Shown here: in pieces, positions 9,577 through 19,059 of the stretch
How positions within the stretch are numbered: the first letter of the stretch is position 1
Layout: every line of letters begins with the position of its first letter
Assembly (NCBI RefSeq): GCF_003234265.2
Contig: NZ_CP126256.1
Span: 1,426,001 to 1,490,000, forward strand
DNA: 64,000 nucleotides
Reading direction: 5' to 3'
Source: Curtobacterium sp. MCSS17_015
Lineage (GTDB): Bacteria > Actinomycetota > Actinomycetes > Actinomycetales > Microbacteriaceae
The notes under the pieces: generated by a model
Seen by the model: only the letters and a program-made list of their open reading frames with translations
What the model was told of the DNA's origin: nothing
The model's database searches: none
Translations under genes and position numbers: made by a program

Positions 9577-10950
9577 TCACAGCGCGTGCAGCGGCTTGCC
9601 CGCGAGGTGCAGGAACGCCTCGCCGAGGGCTTCGTTCTGCGTGGGGTGTGCGTGCACGAGCGGCGCGACGTCCTCCGGGTGTGCCTCCCAGTTGACGGCG
9701 AGCTGAGCCTCGCCGATGAGCTCGCCGACGCGGGCGCCGATCATGCTGACACCGACGACCGGGCCGTCGATGACGCGGACGACCTTCACCGCGCCGGCCG
9801 TGCCGATGATGTGGCTCCGGCCGTTGCCGGCGAGGTTGTACTCGTAGGTGTCGACCTTGTCGGCCCCGTACTGCTCCTCGGCCTTCGCCTGGGAGAGACC
9901 GACCGAGGCGACCTCGGGGTCGGAGTACGTGACCTTCGGGATGTTCGTGTCGGAGATGACGACCGGGTTGAGGCCGGCGATCTCCTCGGCGACGAAGATG
10001 CCCTGCTGGAAGCCGCGGTGGGCGAGCTGCAGACCGGGGACGATGTCGCCGACGGCGTAGACGTTCGGCAGGTTGGTGAGGAGGCGCTCGTTCGTGGTGA
10101 CGAACCCGCGGTCCATCGCCACGCCGACCTCGTCGTAGCCGACGTTCTGGGTGACCGGACCACGGCCGACGGCGACCAGGAGGACGTCGCCCTCGTAGGT
10201 CTTGCCGTCCTCGAGCGTCACGACGACGCCGTTCTCGTGCTGGTCGACGTGGTCGAACCGGACGCCGAGCGAGAACTCGATGCCGCGCTTGCGGAACGCG
10301 CGCTCGAGCTGCTTGGACATCGACTCGTCCTCGGCGGGGATGAGGTGCGGCAGGCCCTCGACGATGGTGACGTCGGCGCCGAAGGACTTCCAGACGCTGG
10401 CGAACTCGACGCCGATCACGCCGCCGCCGAGGATGACGACCTTGTTCGGGACGTAGTCCATGCGGAGGGCGGTCTCGGAGGTGATCACGCGGCCGCCGAT
10501 CTCGAGGCCGGGCAGCGACTTCGAGTAGGAGCCGGTGGCCAGGACGACGTTGCGCCCGGTCACGGTCTGGTCGCCGACCTGCACGGTGTTCTGCGAGGTC
10601 AGGCGACCCCAACCCTCGACCACGGTGATGCCGCGGGCCTTGATGAGTCCCTGCAGGCCCTTGTACTTCGAGTTGATGACGCCCTGCTGGTACTCGATGA
10701 CCTTGGGGACGTCGACCCCGGCGAACTCGGCGAGGACGCCGTACTTCTCGGCGTCACGGGTGCCGTCGGCGATCTCGGCCGAGTGCAGCAACGCCTTCGT
10801 GGGGATGCAGCCGCGGTGCAGACACGTCCCTCCGAGCTTGTCTCCCTCGATGAGCGCGACGCTCATGCCGAGCTCGGCGGCCCGGAGCGCTGCGGCGTAG
10901 CCGCCGCTGCCGCCACCGAGGACCACGACGTCGTAAGTCTGTTCCGTCAC
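9577..10950 (-). CDS. lpdA: Dihydrolipoyl dehydrogenase (E3)
   Basis: The 457-residue flavoprotein has the FAD-binding motif GGGSGGYAAAL near the N-terminus, the redox disulfide GGTCLHRGCIPTK (Cys43, Cys48), a central NAD-binding GGGVIGVEFAS motif and a C-terminal dimer domain with HAHPT. It reoxidises dihydrolipoamide for the 2-oxo acid dehydrogenase complexes. The GTG at 10950 is preferred to a longer ATG frame because GAGGGAG lies just upstream and the protein then starts at the usual VTEQTYDVVVLGGG. Confidence 0.96.
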   Translation of the reverse strand: MTEQTYDVVVLGGGSGGYAAALRAAELGMSVALIEGDKLGGTCLHRGCIPTKALLHSAEIADGTRDAEKYGVLAEFAGVDVPKVIEYQQGVINSKYKGLQGLIKARGITVVEGWGRLTSQNTVQVGDQTVTGRNVVLATGSYSKSLPGLEIGGRVITSETALRMDYVPNKVVILGGGVIGVEFASVWKSFGADVTIVEGLPHLIPAEDESMSKQLERAFRKRGIEFSLGVRFDHVDQHENGVVVTLEDGKTYEGDVLLVAVGRGPVTQNVGYDEVGVAMDRGFVTTNERLLTNLPNVYAVGDIVPGLQLAHRGFQQGIFVAEEIAGLNPVVISDTNIPKVTYSDPEVASVGLSQAKAEEQYGADKVDTYEYNLAGNGRSHIIGTAGAVKVVRVIDGPVVGVSMIGARVGELIGEAQLAVNWEAHPEDVAPLVHAHPTQNEALGEAFLHLAGKPLHAL

Positions 10951-11118
10951 CTGGTGCAACTCCCTCGTGCGTGTCAGGGGCGGCTTGGTGTCTCTTGGAC
11001 GCCGTCCCGGTGGACACCGCGCGGCGGCGTCCGGCGGTCGGACCGTCGGTGCCGGTCCCGTCCCGTCAGTTCCGGCGGGGAGCACGCTGACGCGGCGGCC
11101 CCGCCGGAACCAAACCTA

Positions 11119-12624
11119 CTACTTGGACTGCAGGTCTTCTGCGAGTGCGACCAGGGTCCGGACCATCACGCCGGTCGCGCCCTTGCCGAGCCATCCGTAT
11201 CCCGCGCCGCGGTTCTCCGAGGGGCCGGCGATGTCGAGGTGTGCCCACGGGATGGTCACACCGTCGGCCGTCGTACCGACGAAGCGCTCGAGGAACTTCG
11301 CGGCCAGGAGCATGCCGCCCGCGGTCTGGCCGACCGTGGCGTTGACCATGTCGGCGACGTCGCTCGCCAGTCGTGCGTCGAGCTCCTCCGGCATCGGCAT
11401 CGGCCAGACCGGCTCGGCGACGGCGTCGGCGACGGCGCGGACCCGGGCGACGAACTCGTCGCTGCCCATGAGTCCCGTCGTCCGGTCGCCCAGGGCGACC
11501 ATCTGGGCGCCGGTGAGCGTCGCGACGTCGACGATCGCGTCGGGCTGCTCGAGCGAGGCCGCGGCCATGCCGTCACCGAGGACGAGGCGCCCTTCGGCGT
11601 CGGTGTTGGTGACCTCCACCGTCTTGCCGTTCTTCAGGGTGAGGACGTCCCCGGGGCGCGTCGCCGATCCGGACGGCATGTTCTCGGCGAGGCAGAGCCA
11701 CGCGGTGACCTTCGTGTCGAGGCCGAGGCGTGCCGCGGCGACCGTCGCGGCGAGCACCGTCGCGGCACCGGTCATGTCGGTCTTCATCCCGAGCATCGAC
11801 GCCGCGGGCTTCAGCGAGAGGCCGCCGGAGTCGAACGTGATGCCCTTCCCGACGAGCGCGAGGTGCCTGGTGGCTCCGGCGGGCTCGTAGCGGACGACGA
11901 CGAGCCGCGGCGGACGGACGGACCCGCGACCGACACCGGCGATGCCGCCGAAGCCCTGCTCCTCGAGCTCGGTCTCGTCGAGGACCTCCACGGTGAGGGG
12001 CAGCCCGTCGGCGACGGCGGTGGCGACCTCGGCGACGTCGGACGGACCGAGGTCCCCGGCGGCGGTGTTGACGAGGTCGCGCACGAGCGCCGCGGCGTCG
12101 GCGACGATCGCCGGTCGGACCGTGGCGTCGGCGTCGACCGATGCGGGCGCGACGACGGTGATGCGCTGGTCGCCGCGGGCTGGCCCGGTGGTGCCGGCGC
12201 CCTTGTGGCGGGTGAACGCGTAGGAACCGAGGGCTGCGCCCTCGAGCGCGGCGGCGACGGTCTCGTCGTCCTCGGTCGGCAGGGCGAGGGCGATCGCGGC
12301 GACGTGCGGGAGCTGGCGGACGGCACTGCCGGCGGCGGAGCGGACGGCGGCGGGGCCGGTCGCACTGCCGAGCCCGACGAGCGCGATGCCGCCGGCGGCG
12401 ACGCCGGCGGGTGCGCCGCCGGGGATGCGGACGAGTTGGTCCTTCGCGCCGGTCGCGCCGACGGCGCCGAGGTCGAGCTGCTCGAGGCCGGCGACGGTGC
12501 CGGCAGCGCTCGGTGCGAGTGTCGCGGGGCCGCCGTCGGTGCCGGGACGGACACCCACGACGAGCACGTCGGCGTCGACGGAGGCGGGGGAGGAGGAAGT
12601 GGTGGAGAGCGTCGGTCGGACCAT
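11119..12624 (-). CDS. pepA: Leucyl aminopeptidase (M17)
   Basis: The 501-residue protein carries the M17 signature NTDAEGRL and the metal-binding GKGITFDSGGLSLKP region in its C-terminal half. The N-terminal half is the less conserved alpha/beta domain. The family removes N-terminal residues from peptides with two metal ions, in the cytoplasm. The ATG start is 96 bases from the divergent PAC2 gene, so the two share a promoter region. It is 168 bases downstream of the lpdA start region and belongs to the same strand, but the gap shows no clear hairpin. Confidence 0.95.
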   Translation of the reverse strand: MVRPTLSTTSSSPASVDADVLVVGVRPGTDGGPATLAPSAAGTVAGLEQLDLGAVGATGAKDQLVRIPGGAPAGVAAGGIALVGLGSATGPAAVRSAAGSAVRQLPHVAAIALALPTEDDETVAAALEGAALGSYAFTRHKGAGTTGPARGDQRITVVAPASVDADATVRPAIVADAAALVRDLVNTAAGDLGPSDVAEVATAVADGLPLTVEVLDETELEEQGFGGIAGVGRGSVRPPRLVVVRYEPAGATRHLALVGKGITFDSGGLSLKPAASMLGMKTDMTGAATVLAATVAAARLGLDTKVTAWLCLAENMPSGSATRPGDVLTLKNGKTVEVTNTDAEGRLVLGDGMAAASLEQPDAIVDVATLTGAQMVALGDRTTGLMGSDEFVARVRAVADAVAEPVWPMPMPEELDARLASDVADMVNATVGQTAGGMLLAAKFLERFVGTTADGVTIPWAHLDIAGPSENRGAGYGWLGKGATGVMVRTLVALAEDLQSK

Positions 12625-12719
12625 GCGTCCAGCCTACTGACGGCCCTCTGTCGGCCTGTTCGCTGTCGGCGTGGGCCGCTGCCCGGGTCGCGTCGGTGGC
12701 CCCGCCTAGCATTGGCCTG

Positions 12720-13634
12720 GTGAACCACCCCGAGGACCTCTACACGCTCGACGAGTCCGCCCCGACGGTCCCTGCCGGGTTGCACCTCGTCGCCGCCCTC
12801 ACGGGCTTCGCGGATGCGGGTTCGGCGGTGGCGCAGATCACCGCGTCGATCACCGGCACGCTCGAGACGCAGCTCGTGGCCGAGTTCGACCCGGACGTCC
12901 TGCTCGACTGGCGTGCCCGTCGTCCGGTGATCACCTTCGAGCACGACCACATCACCGCGGTGGAACCGCCGCGGCTGACCCTGCACCTCGTGCGTGACGA
13001 ACTGGGGCAGCAGTTCCTGTTCCTCTCCGGGTACGAGCCGGACTTCCAGTGGAACCGCTTCGTCCGCGCCGTCGTCGACCTGGCAGAGGACCTGCAGGTC
13101 GCGGACACGACGTGGGTGCAGGCGATCCCCATGCCGGTCCCGCACACCCGGTCGATCGGCATGACGATCTCGGGCACCCGCGCCGACCTGGTCGAGTCCC
13201 TGAGCGTCTGGAAGCCCGAGACCCAGGCGCCGGCGAACGTCCTGCACCTGGTCGAGCACCGTCTCGCCGAGCTCGGGCAGCAGGTCACCGGTCTCGTGCT
13301 GCTCGTGCCGCACTACCTGTCCGACACGGAGTTCCCGGACGCAGCGGTCGCCGCCCTGTCCGGCATCTCGGCCGCGACCGGGCTCATCTTCCCGACCGAC
13401 GCTCTCCGCGAGGAGGGCCGGGAGTTCCTGTCCCGGGTCGATGAGCAGGTCGCCGGCAACGCCGAGCTGCAGCGGCTGGTCGGGGCGCTCGAGCAGCGCC
13501 ACGACACGTACATGGAGGGCAACCCGGTGGCGTCGCCGCTGACGGGCGCCGACGGTCAGGTGCCGACGGCGGACGCGATCGCCGCCGAGCTCGAACGCTT
13601 CCTCGCGGACCGTCGCACGGCCGACGACGACTGA
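12720..13634 (+). CDS. PAC2 family protein
   Basis: The 304-residue protein matches the actinobacterial PAC2 (proteasome-assembly-chaperone-like) family: LVAALTGFADAGSAVAQ near the N-terminus, a DPDVLLDWRARRP segment, and VLLVPHYLSDTEFPDAA later. Bacterial members often occur with or without a proteasome and their function is not settled. The GTG at 12720 gives the family start VNHPEDLY. The protein ends in a short acidic tail. Confidence 0.88.
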   Translation: MNHPEDLYTLDESAPTVPAGLHLVAALTGFADAGSAVAQITASITGTLETQLVAEFDPDVLLDWRARRPVITFEHDHITAVEPPRLTLHLVRDELGQQFLFLSGYEPDFQWNRFVRAVVDLAEDLQVADTTWVQAIPMPVPHTRSIGMTISGTRADLVESLSVWKPETQAPANVLHLVEHRLAELGQQVTGLVLLVPHYLSDTEFPDAAVAALSGISAATGLIFPTDALREEGREFLSRVDEQVAGNAELQRLVGALEQRHDTYMEGNPVASPLTGADGQVPTADAIAAELERFLADRRTADDD

Positions 13635-13715
13635 CGTCGGTCCGGAGGCCCGGGTCGCCCCCGCTGGTCCGCCTCCCGCCGTCACGCCTCCCGTCCCGAC
13701 GGACGCCGCGCGGTG

Positions 13716-13780
13716 CGCGCGGCCCGTCCCCGGTGCTCCACAGCCCGCGCGGCCCGTACCCGGTGCTCCACAGCCCGCGC
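13716..13780. repeat. Two-copy 30-bp direct repeat
   Basis: A 30-base unit containing GGTGCTCCACAGCCCGCGC is repeated with one mismatch in the gap between the PAC2 and MFS genes. The rest of the 216-base gap shows no gene. Confidence 0.7.
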
Positions 13781-13850
13781 TCCGGGCTGATCCGTCCACC
13801 GGCACCGGCGGCCGCGCAGGTGCCGCTCGAGCGGTGGCTAGCCTGGTCGG

Positions 13851-15170
13851 GTGAACTCCCGCCGCGCCTTCGTCGTCTGGGGCGTCGCCGTCCTGGCGTA
13901 CGTCCTGGCGGTCGTGCAGCGGTCGTCCCTCGGTGTCTCCGGGGTCGACGCGCAGGACCGTTTCGCCGTGTCCGCCGCCGTGCTGTCGACACTCGCCGTC
14001 GTGCAGATCGCCGTGTACGCGGGCCTGCAGATCCCCGTGGGGATCGCGCTCGACCGCGTCGGCCCGCGGCGACTGGTCCTCCTCGGAGCGCTGCTGCTGA
14101 CCATCGGACAGGCCGTGGTGGCCCTGTCGCCCACCATCGGCCCGGCGATCGTCGGGCGGGTGCTGGTCGGTGCCGGCGACGCGATGACCTTCATCTCGGT
14201 GATGCGTCTGCTCCCGATGTGGTTCACCGGGTCCCTGCTGCCGCAGATCTCGCAGTGGACGGGCAACCTCGGGCAGGTCGGCCAGATCGTCTCCGCGTTC
14301 CCGTTCGCCCTGCTCCTGCACTCCCTCGGGTGGGACGCGGCGTTCGGTGTCGCGGCGATCGCCAGCGCGTTCGGACTGGTCCTGGCGGTGGTGTTCGTCC
14401 GGGCCGGTCCGGTGGCCGTGCGCACCGACACGATCCCGATCCCGCACTCGTGGGCGGCCGCGTTCAGCACGTTCGGCCACGCACTCCGACGCCCGGGCAC
14501 GCAACTCGGGTTCTGGTCGCACTACGTCACCCAGTCGTCGGGCACCGTGTTCAGCCTGCTCTGGGGTGTGCCGATGCTCCGCGGGCTCGGGTACTCACCG
14601 ACCGAGGCGGCGAGCTTCCTCACCGTCATCGTGGTCGTCGGGTTCGTCGCGGGACCCGTCCTCGGGCTCCTGTGCGCACGCTTCCCGATGCGGCGCTCCA
14701 ACCTGGTCCTCGGGATCGTCACGGCGCTCGGTGTCGTGTGGACCGCCGTCCTGCTCTGGCCGGGTCAGCCACCCACGTGGCTCCTCGTCCTGCTGGTGGT
14801 GGCGATGGGTGTCGGCGGCCCCGGATCGCTCATCGGGTTCGACTTCGCCCGGTCGTTCAACCCGGTGGGGTCGCTCGGCTCGGCGAACGGCGTGGTCAAC
14901 GTCGGCGGCTTCCTGGCGGCCTTCGTGATGATGTTCGCGATCGGCACGTCGCTCGACGTGCTGGCGTCCGCCTCGGGGACGGAGACGTTCGCCTGGCAGA
15001 ACTTCCGCGTGGCGATGACCGTGCAGTACGTCGTGGTCGGGTTCGGCGTCGTCATGCTGCTGCTCGCACGCCGACGCACCCGCGCGCGTCTGCACGCAGA
15101 GGACGGAATACGGGTGGGGCCGCTGTGGGTTGCACTCGTTGCACGCTTGCGGAAACGGCGCGTGCAATAA
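13851..15170 (+). CDS. MFS transporter
   Basis: The 439-residue protein has about 12 hydrophobic segments and a major-facilitator layout. The loop after segment 2 reads IALDRVGPRRLV, fitting the DxxGxRR pattern of the family, and segment 4 carries RVLVGAGDAM. Substrate cannot be inferred. The GTG start gives VNSRRAFVVWGVAVLAYV. The gene is single and is followed by the primary sigma factor, whose promoter probably overlaps its end. Confidence 0.9.
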   Translation: MNSRRAFVVWGVAVLAYVLAVVQRSSLGVSGVDAQDRFAVSAAVLSTLAVVQIAVYAGLQIPVGIALDRVGPRRLVLLGALLLTIGQAVVALSPTIGPAIVGRVLVGAGDAMTFISVMRLLPMWFTGSLLPQISQWTGNLGQVGQIVSAFPFALLLHSLGWDAAFGVAAIASAFGLVLAVVFVRAGPVAVRTDTIPIPHSWAAAFSTFGHALRRPGTQLGFWSHYVTQSSGTVFSLLWGVPMLRGLGYSPTEAASFLTVIVVVGFVAGPVLGLLCARFPMRRSNLVLGIVTALGVVWTAVLLWPGQPPTWLLVLLVVAMGVGGPGSLIGFDFARSFNPVGSLGSANGVVNVGGFLAAFVMMFAIGTSLDVLASASGTETFAWQNFRVAMTVQYVVVGFGVVMLLLARRRTRARLHAEDGIRVGPLWVALVARLRKRRVQ

Positions 15171-15341
15171 TGACCACGGACCCTTTCGGGTTCCCCGCGT
15201 CCGACGTCGGGGGACTTGACATGGGTCCTAGTGCTGCCCGGAACGGTAGGACCAGACGACGTGGGGGACTGCGGCGGTGGCCCTGGGCGGCGAGGGAAGG
15301 CCACGACCCCAGGAACGTGGCACGACGAGGAAGGTGATCGC

Positions 15342-16655
15342 ATGGCTGCCCGGAGCACGACGGTCGATCCCACGAAGGACACCACGCCCGACGGCGTCGT
15401 GGCGGAAGACGCCACGGAGACGGAAGGCACGGTCGCGCCGAAGAAGCGCGCCACCAGGACCACCACCGCCGCCAAGAAGGCCGCCCCGAAGAAGGCGGCT
15501 CCGAAGAAGGCGGCCGGCAAGAAGGCCACGGCCGCCGCTGACGACGAGGACGGCGACGGCGAGGACGACGCGCCGGTCGAGGTGGCGGAGGACGTCACCG
15601 AGACGACCGACGACGTCGCCGAGGACACCGAGGACGACTCGGCTGCGAAGCCCACGACCGAGGCTGCCGCGGTCGCCGCGGGTGCGCTCGTCATCTCCCA
15701 GACCGACGACGACGAGGCGCCGGTCTACTCGACGACCATCACGGGCGCCACGGCCGACCCGGTGAAGGACTACCTCAAGCAGATCGGCAAGGTCGCGCTG
15801 CTCAACGCCGAGCAGGAGGTCGAGCTCGCGATGCGCATCGAGGCCGGCCTGTTCGCCGAGGACAAGCTGCAGCACTCCACCGGCCTGTCGAAGCCGGAGG
15901 AGCGCGAGCTCCGCTGGGTCGCTCGTGACGGTCAGCGTGCGAAGTCGCACCTGCTCGGGGCGAACCTCCGCCTCGTCGTGTCGCTCGCCAAGCGCTACAC
16001 CGGCCGCGGGATGCAGTTCCTCGACCTCATCCAGGAAGGCAACCTGGGTCTGATCCGTGCGGTCGAGAAGTTCGACTACACCAAGGGCTTCAAGTTCTCG
16101 ACCTACGCGACGTGGTGGATCCGCCAGGCGATCACCCGTGCCATGGCCGACCAGGCGCGCACCATCCGCATCCCCGTGCACATGGTCGAGGTCATCAACA
16201 AGCTCGCCCGCGTCCAGCGGCAGATGCTGCAGGACCTCGGCCGCGAACCCACGCCGGAAGAACTGGCGCGCGAGCTCGACATGACGCCCGAGAAGGTCGT
16301 CGAGGTGCAGAAGTACGGCCGCGAGCCGATCTCGCTGCACACGCCGCTCGGCGAGGACGGCGACTCCGAGTTCGGTGACCTCATCGAGGACACCGAAGCC
16401 GTGGTCCCGGCCGACGCCGTGGGCTTCACGATGCTGCAGAAGCAGCTCGAGAGCCTGCTCGACTCCCTGTCCGAGCGCGAGGCCGGCGTGATCCGGATGC
16501 GCTTCGGCCTCGGCGACGGCCAGCCGAAGACCCTCGACCAGATCGGTGACACGTTCGGCGTCACGCGCGAGCGCATCCGTCAGATCGAGTCGAAGACGAT
16601 GGCGAAGCTCCGCCACCCGTCCCGGTCGCAGTCGCTCCGCGACTACCTCGAGTAG
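15342..16655 (+). CDS. sigA: Primary RNA polymerase sigma factor (RpoD/SigA/HrdB type)
   Basis: The 437-residue protein has an N-terminal Lys/Ala-rich tract ([17 protein letters not shown]) and an acidic segment typical of actinobacterial primary sigma factors. Region 1.2 ([21 protein letters not shown]), region 2 with the core and -10 binding sequence ([14 protein letters not shown]), region 3 and region 4.2 ([20 protein letters not shown]) follow. It directs RNA polymerase to housekeeping promoters. The ATG at 15342 follows GAGGAAGG; a longer in-frame start is not family-like. The 171-base upstream gap carries possible -35/-10 elements but no clear single promoter. Confidence 0.95.
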   Translation: MAARSTTVDPTKDTTPDGVVAEDATETEGTVAPKKRATRTTTAAKKAAPKKAAPKKAAGKKATAAADDEDGDGEDDAPVEVAEDVTETTDDVAEDTEDDSAAKPTTEAAAVAAGALVISQTDDDEAPVYSTTITGATADPVKDYLKQIGKVALLNAEQEVELAMRIEAGLFAEDKLQHSTGLSKPEERELRWVARDGQRAKSHLLGANLRLVVSLAKRYTGRGMQFLDLIQEGNLGLIRAVEKFDYTKGFKFSTYATWWIRQAITRAMADQARTIRIPVHMVEVINKLARVQRQMLQDLGREPTPEELARELDMTPEKVVEVQKYGREPISLHTPLGEDGDSEFGDLIEDTEAVVPADAVGFTMLQKQLESLLDSLSEREAGVIRMRFGLGDGQPKTLDQIGDTFGVTRERIRQIESKTMAKLRHPSRSQSLRDYLE

Positions 16656-16662
16656 GCCGGAC

Positions 16663-17925
16663 GTGCGCTTCGCGATCCCGATCCTGGTCGGGCGGATCCT
16701 CCGTGCCCTCGCTCGTGCGCGGGGCGGTGGGTCCGCCTACCCGGGCTACATCGTCCTCAAGCTCGTGCCGGACTTCCTGCAGCACGTCACGCGACAGTTC
16801 CCGAACGGCGTCGTCTTCGTGCTCGGCTCGAACGGCAAGTCCACGACGACCCACATGATCTCCGAGATCGTGCGCGCGCACGGGCTCCGGGTCTTCACGA
16901 ACCCGTCCGGTGCGAACCTGCCGCAGGGCATCGCGTCGGCGCTCCTCTCCGAGGTCTCGCTCACCGGCAAGCTCAAGGCCGACATCGGGATCCTCGAGGT
17001 CGACGAGGCCTTCGCGGTCGAGCTGGCCGGCATCCTGTCGCCGTCCACGGTGACGATGCTCAACGTCCAGGTCGACCAGCTCTACCGGTTCTTCGAGACC
17101 GAGCGCGTCGCGACGATGATGCTCGACACGGCGGCCCTGTCGACCGCGAACGTCATCACGAACCACGACGACCAGTTCCTCGACGCCTACACGGCCGTCG
17201 AGGGGCAGCGCGTGCTCCGGTTCGGCGCCAGCACCGAGGTCGTCGCCGCCGCGCCGAACGGCCTGCAGAACGCCGACGACTTCTTCGCGGGAGCCGATCG
17301 TGCGCAGACGACCGCGGACGCCGAGGTCGTGACCTTCACGGGTGACGGTGCGACGATCGCCTTCGCCGGCGACCAGGTCCCGGTGCGTCTCCCGGCGCGC
17401 GGCCTGCACTACGCCGTCGACGCGGCGGCGGCCACCGCCACCGCGAGTGCTGCCCTCGGCGAGCAGTTCCGCCCGGACGCCGTGACGAAGGCGTTCGAGC
17501 GGATGAAGCCGGCCTACGGCCGTGGTGAGCGGCTGCCGATCGCGGGGGAGTCCGCCGAGTTCACGATGTTCAAGAACGCCGCGAGCCTGCAGCTCAACCT
17601 CGATGCCCTGCCGGCGCACCCGGAACAGGTGCTCATGGCGATCGACGAGGGCACGCCGGACATCTCCTGGATCTACGACATCGACTTCTCGAATCTCGAC
17701 CACGTCGACGTCGTCTCGGGTGACAAGGCCTGGCAGATCGCGATCGCCCTGGAGCACGCCGGCGTCCGCATCGGCCGGGTCGAACCCGACGTCGAGTCGG
17801 CCATCCGCCACATGCAGGGCCTCGGCGCGACGACGACCGGCACGAAGAACTTCATCGTCAACTACGAGATCATGATGATCGCCCGGAAGGCCCTCGGCCA
17901 CCCGGACCTGGAGAAGACCGCATGA
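16663..17925 (+). CDS. murT: MurT-like Mur ligase (noncanonical, no zinc ribbon)
   Basis: The 420-residue protein has a Mur-ligase ATP site GSNGKST (residues 55-61), a central domain with ILEVDEAF and NVQVDQLYRF, and a C-terminal DUF1727 domain with SWIYDIDF. In classical MurT the enzyme activates the alpha-carboxyl of D-Glu in lipid II so that GatD-derived ammonia can amidate it. Here no cysteine occurs anywhere in the protein, so the Cys4 zinc ribbon of classical MurT is absent. The GTG start lies 7 bases after sigA and the gene overlaps gatD by 4 bases (ATGA). The partner GatD also lacks its catalytic residues, so the acyl acceptor may not be ammonia. Confidence 0.82.
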   Translation: MRFAIPILVGRILRALARARGGGSAYPGYIVLKLVPDFLQHVTRQFPNGVVFVLGSNGKSTTTHMISEIVRAHGLRVFTNPSGANLPQGIASALLSEVSLTGKLKADIGILEVDEAFAVELAGILSPSTVTMLNVQVDQLYRFFETERVATMMLDTAALSTANVITNHDDQFLDAYTAVEGQRVLRFGASTEVVAAAPNGLQNADDFFAGADRAQTTADAEVVTFTGDGATIAFAGDQVPVRLPARGLHYAVDAAAATATASAALGEQFRPDAVTKAFERMKPAYGRGERLPIAGESAEFTMFKNAASLQLNLDALPAHPEQVLMAIDEGTPDISWIYDIDFSNLDHVDVVSGDKAWQIAIALEHAGVRIGRVEPDVESAIRHMQGLGATTTGTKNFIVNYEIMMIARKALGHPDLEKTA

Positions 17926-18695
17926 CGGCCGATCGCCTGACCATCCTGCACGTGTACCCACGCCAGATGGGTGTCTCCGGCGACCGCGGCAACGTCGCGG
18001 CGCTGGTCCGGCGTGCCGACGCGGCCGACATCGCGACCGAGGTCGTGGAGTACGCCCCGGGTGACGAGCTGCCCACGACGGCCGATGTCGTCCTGGTCGG
18101 GAACGGACCGCTCAGTGCGATGCGGTCCCTCGGTGCCGACGTCTCCCGCATCGGAGCACCCCTGCGTGCGTTCGCCGCGGCCGGAGTGCCGGTCATCGCC
18201 GTCGGTGGGGGATTCGACCTCGCCACGCAGCAGGTCGTCCCCACCGAGGGGGCACCGGTCGACGGCTTCGGGGTGTTCGACGCCCGTGCTGTCCGCGGTG
18301 CCGAGCGCCGGGTGAACTACTTCGTGCTCGAGACCCGTTACCCGCTGCTCCCAGGGGCACCGACGCGTCTGGCGGGGTTCGAGGACCACGCCGCGCGCAT
18401 CGAGCTCGCCGACGGTGTCGAGCCGTTCGCCGACGTCGTGTCCGGCGGCGGCAGCCAGGCCGGCGCCCCGGTCGAGGGAGCGATCGCCGGGACCTCGTTC
18501 GGCACCCACACGCAGGGACCGATCCTGCCGCTCAACCCGCAGCTCACCGATGCGGTCCTCGCGGCGGCGACCGCGCGGCTCGGCCGGTCGTACGCGCCGG
18601 ACGCGGAACGCACCGCCACGATCGACCGCTACGCCCGCGAGGCGCGCGCGACGATCGACCGCTACGTCGACAAGGCGTTCAAGCGCATCGCCTAG
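17922..18695 (+). CDS. gatD: GatD-like glutamine amidotransferase, apparently without glutaminase residues
   Basis: The 257-residue protein aligns by eye to GatD, the glutaminase partner of MurT: VYPRQMGVSGDRGNVAAL at the start, the nucleophile-elbow region, and GTHTQGPILPLNP near residue 195. At the elbow the usual (I/V)C(A/G)G reads VIAVGGGFDL, so the nucleophile Cys is Gly95. The usual YLHGP reads HTQGP, so the catalytic His position is Gln198. The fold seems retained but hydrolysis of glutamine should be lost. It overlaps murT by 4 bases and is followed by an intergenic hairpin. Identification as GatD rests on position next to MurT and the N-terminal motif. Confidence 0.8.
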   Translation: MTADRLTILHVYPRQMGVSGDRGNVAALVRRADAADIATEVVEYAPGDELPTTADVVLVGNGPLSAMRSLGADVSRIGAPLRAFAAAGVPVIAVGGGFDLATQQVVPTEGAPVDGFGVFDARAVRGAERRVNYFVLETRYPLLPGAPTRLAGFEDHAARIELADGVEPFADVVSGGGSQAGAPVEGAIAGTSFGTHTQGPILPLNPQLTDAVLAAATARLGRSYAPDAERTATIDRYAREARATIDRYVDKAFKRIA

Positions 18696-18744
18696 CGACG
18701 CGCTGCCCGCCGTCCGGTGGGCGAAGCTGCCCGCCGACCGGCGG

Positions 18745-18805
18745 GCGACAGACCGGAGGCCCGGTGCTGGTTCACGGAACCGGCACCGGGCCTCCAGTCT
18801 GTCGC
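18745..18805. repeat. Intergenic GGAGGC/GCCTCC hairpin, copy 2
   Basis: Arms of 29 bases (18745-18773 and 18777-18805) pair with two mismatches around a 3-base loop, between convergent gatD and the DUF7455 gene. It probably acts as a bidirectional terminator. Confidence 0.8.
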
Positions 18806-18831
18806 GGCGGCGTCGCCTGCTCGGACGGGTC

Positions 18832-19059
18832 CTACTTGGACTCGTGGAGTCGCGACGATTCGTCGTGCCACTCGAGTGCGGTGGCAGCCAGCTTGTCCTT
18901 GAACTCGGCGCCGTGGTGGGCGCAGAACAGGAGTTCACCACTGGCCATGGTGGCGCGGATGTAGGCCTGCGCACCGCAGCTGTCGCAGCGGTCGGCCGCG
19001 GTGAGCTGGTGGTTGTTGCTGAGTTCGTCGACGGAGAGGTCCTGCACGGTCTGGGTCAT
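18832..19059 (-). CDS. DUF7455 small zinc-ribbon-like protein
   Basis: The 75-residue protein has CDSCGAQAYIRA followed 23 residues later by CAHH, a likely Cys3His zinc-binding pattern. It matches the small actinobacterial DUF7455 proteins that are common near the primary sigma factor gene. The ATG at 19059 has a GAGGAGC Shine-Dalgarno sequence. No role is known; the pattern could support binding of nucleic acid or of a protein partner. Confidence 0.85.
   Translation of the reverse strand: MTQTVQDLSVDELSNNHQLTAADRCDSCGAQAYIRATMASGELLFCAHHGAEFKDKLAATALEWHDESSRLHESK

Noticed and set aside
8452..12723. Plus-strand frame of 1,423 codons opposite sucB, lpdA and pepA
   Set aside because: It is the mirror of three recognised genes on the minus strand. 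Its composition (Arg-, Gly- and Asp-rich, no motifs) is the usual shadow in high-GC DNA.
13716..13780. Two-copy 30-bp repeat as a CRISPR or iteron array
   Set aside because: Only about two copies, no spacers, no cas or replication genes nearby.
15139..15252. TTGCGG or TTGACA boxes as a defined sigA promoter
   Set aside because: TTGACA (15216) has no good -10 at 16-18 bases, and TTGCGG (15147) has a spacer that is too short to AATAAT. A promoter is likely here but cannot be fixed.
15470..15530. AAG/GCC-rich repeats taken as a possible DNA repeat
   Set aside because: They encode the Lys/Ala tract of the primary sigma factor, which is normal in actinobacteria.
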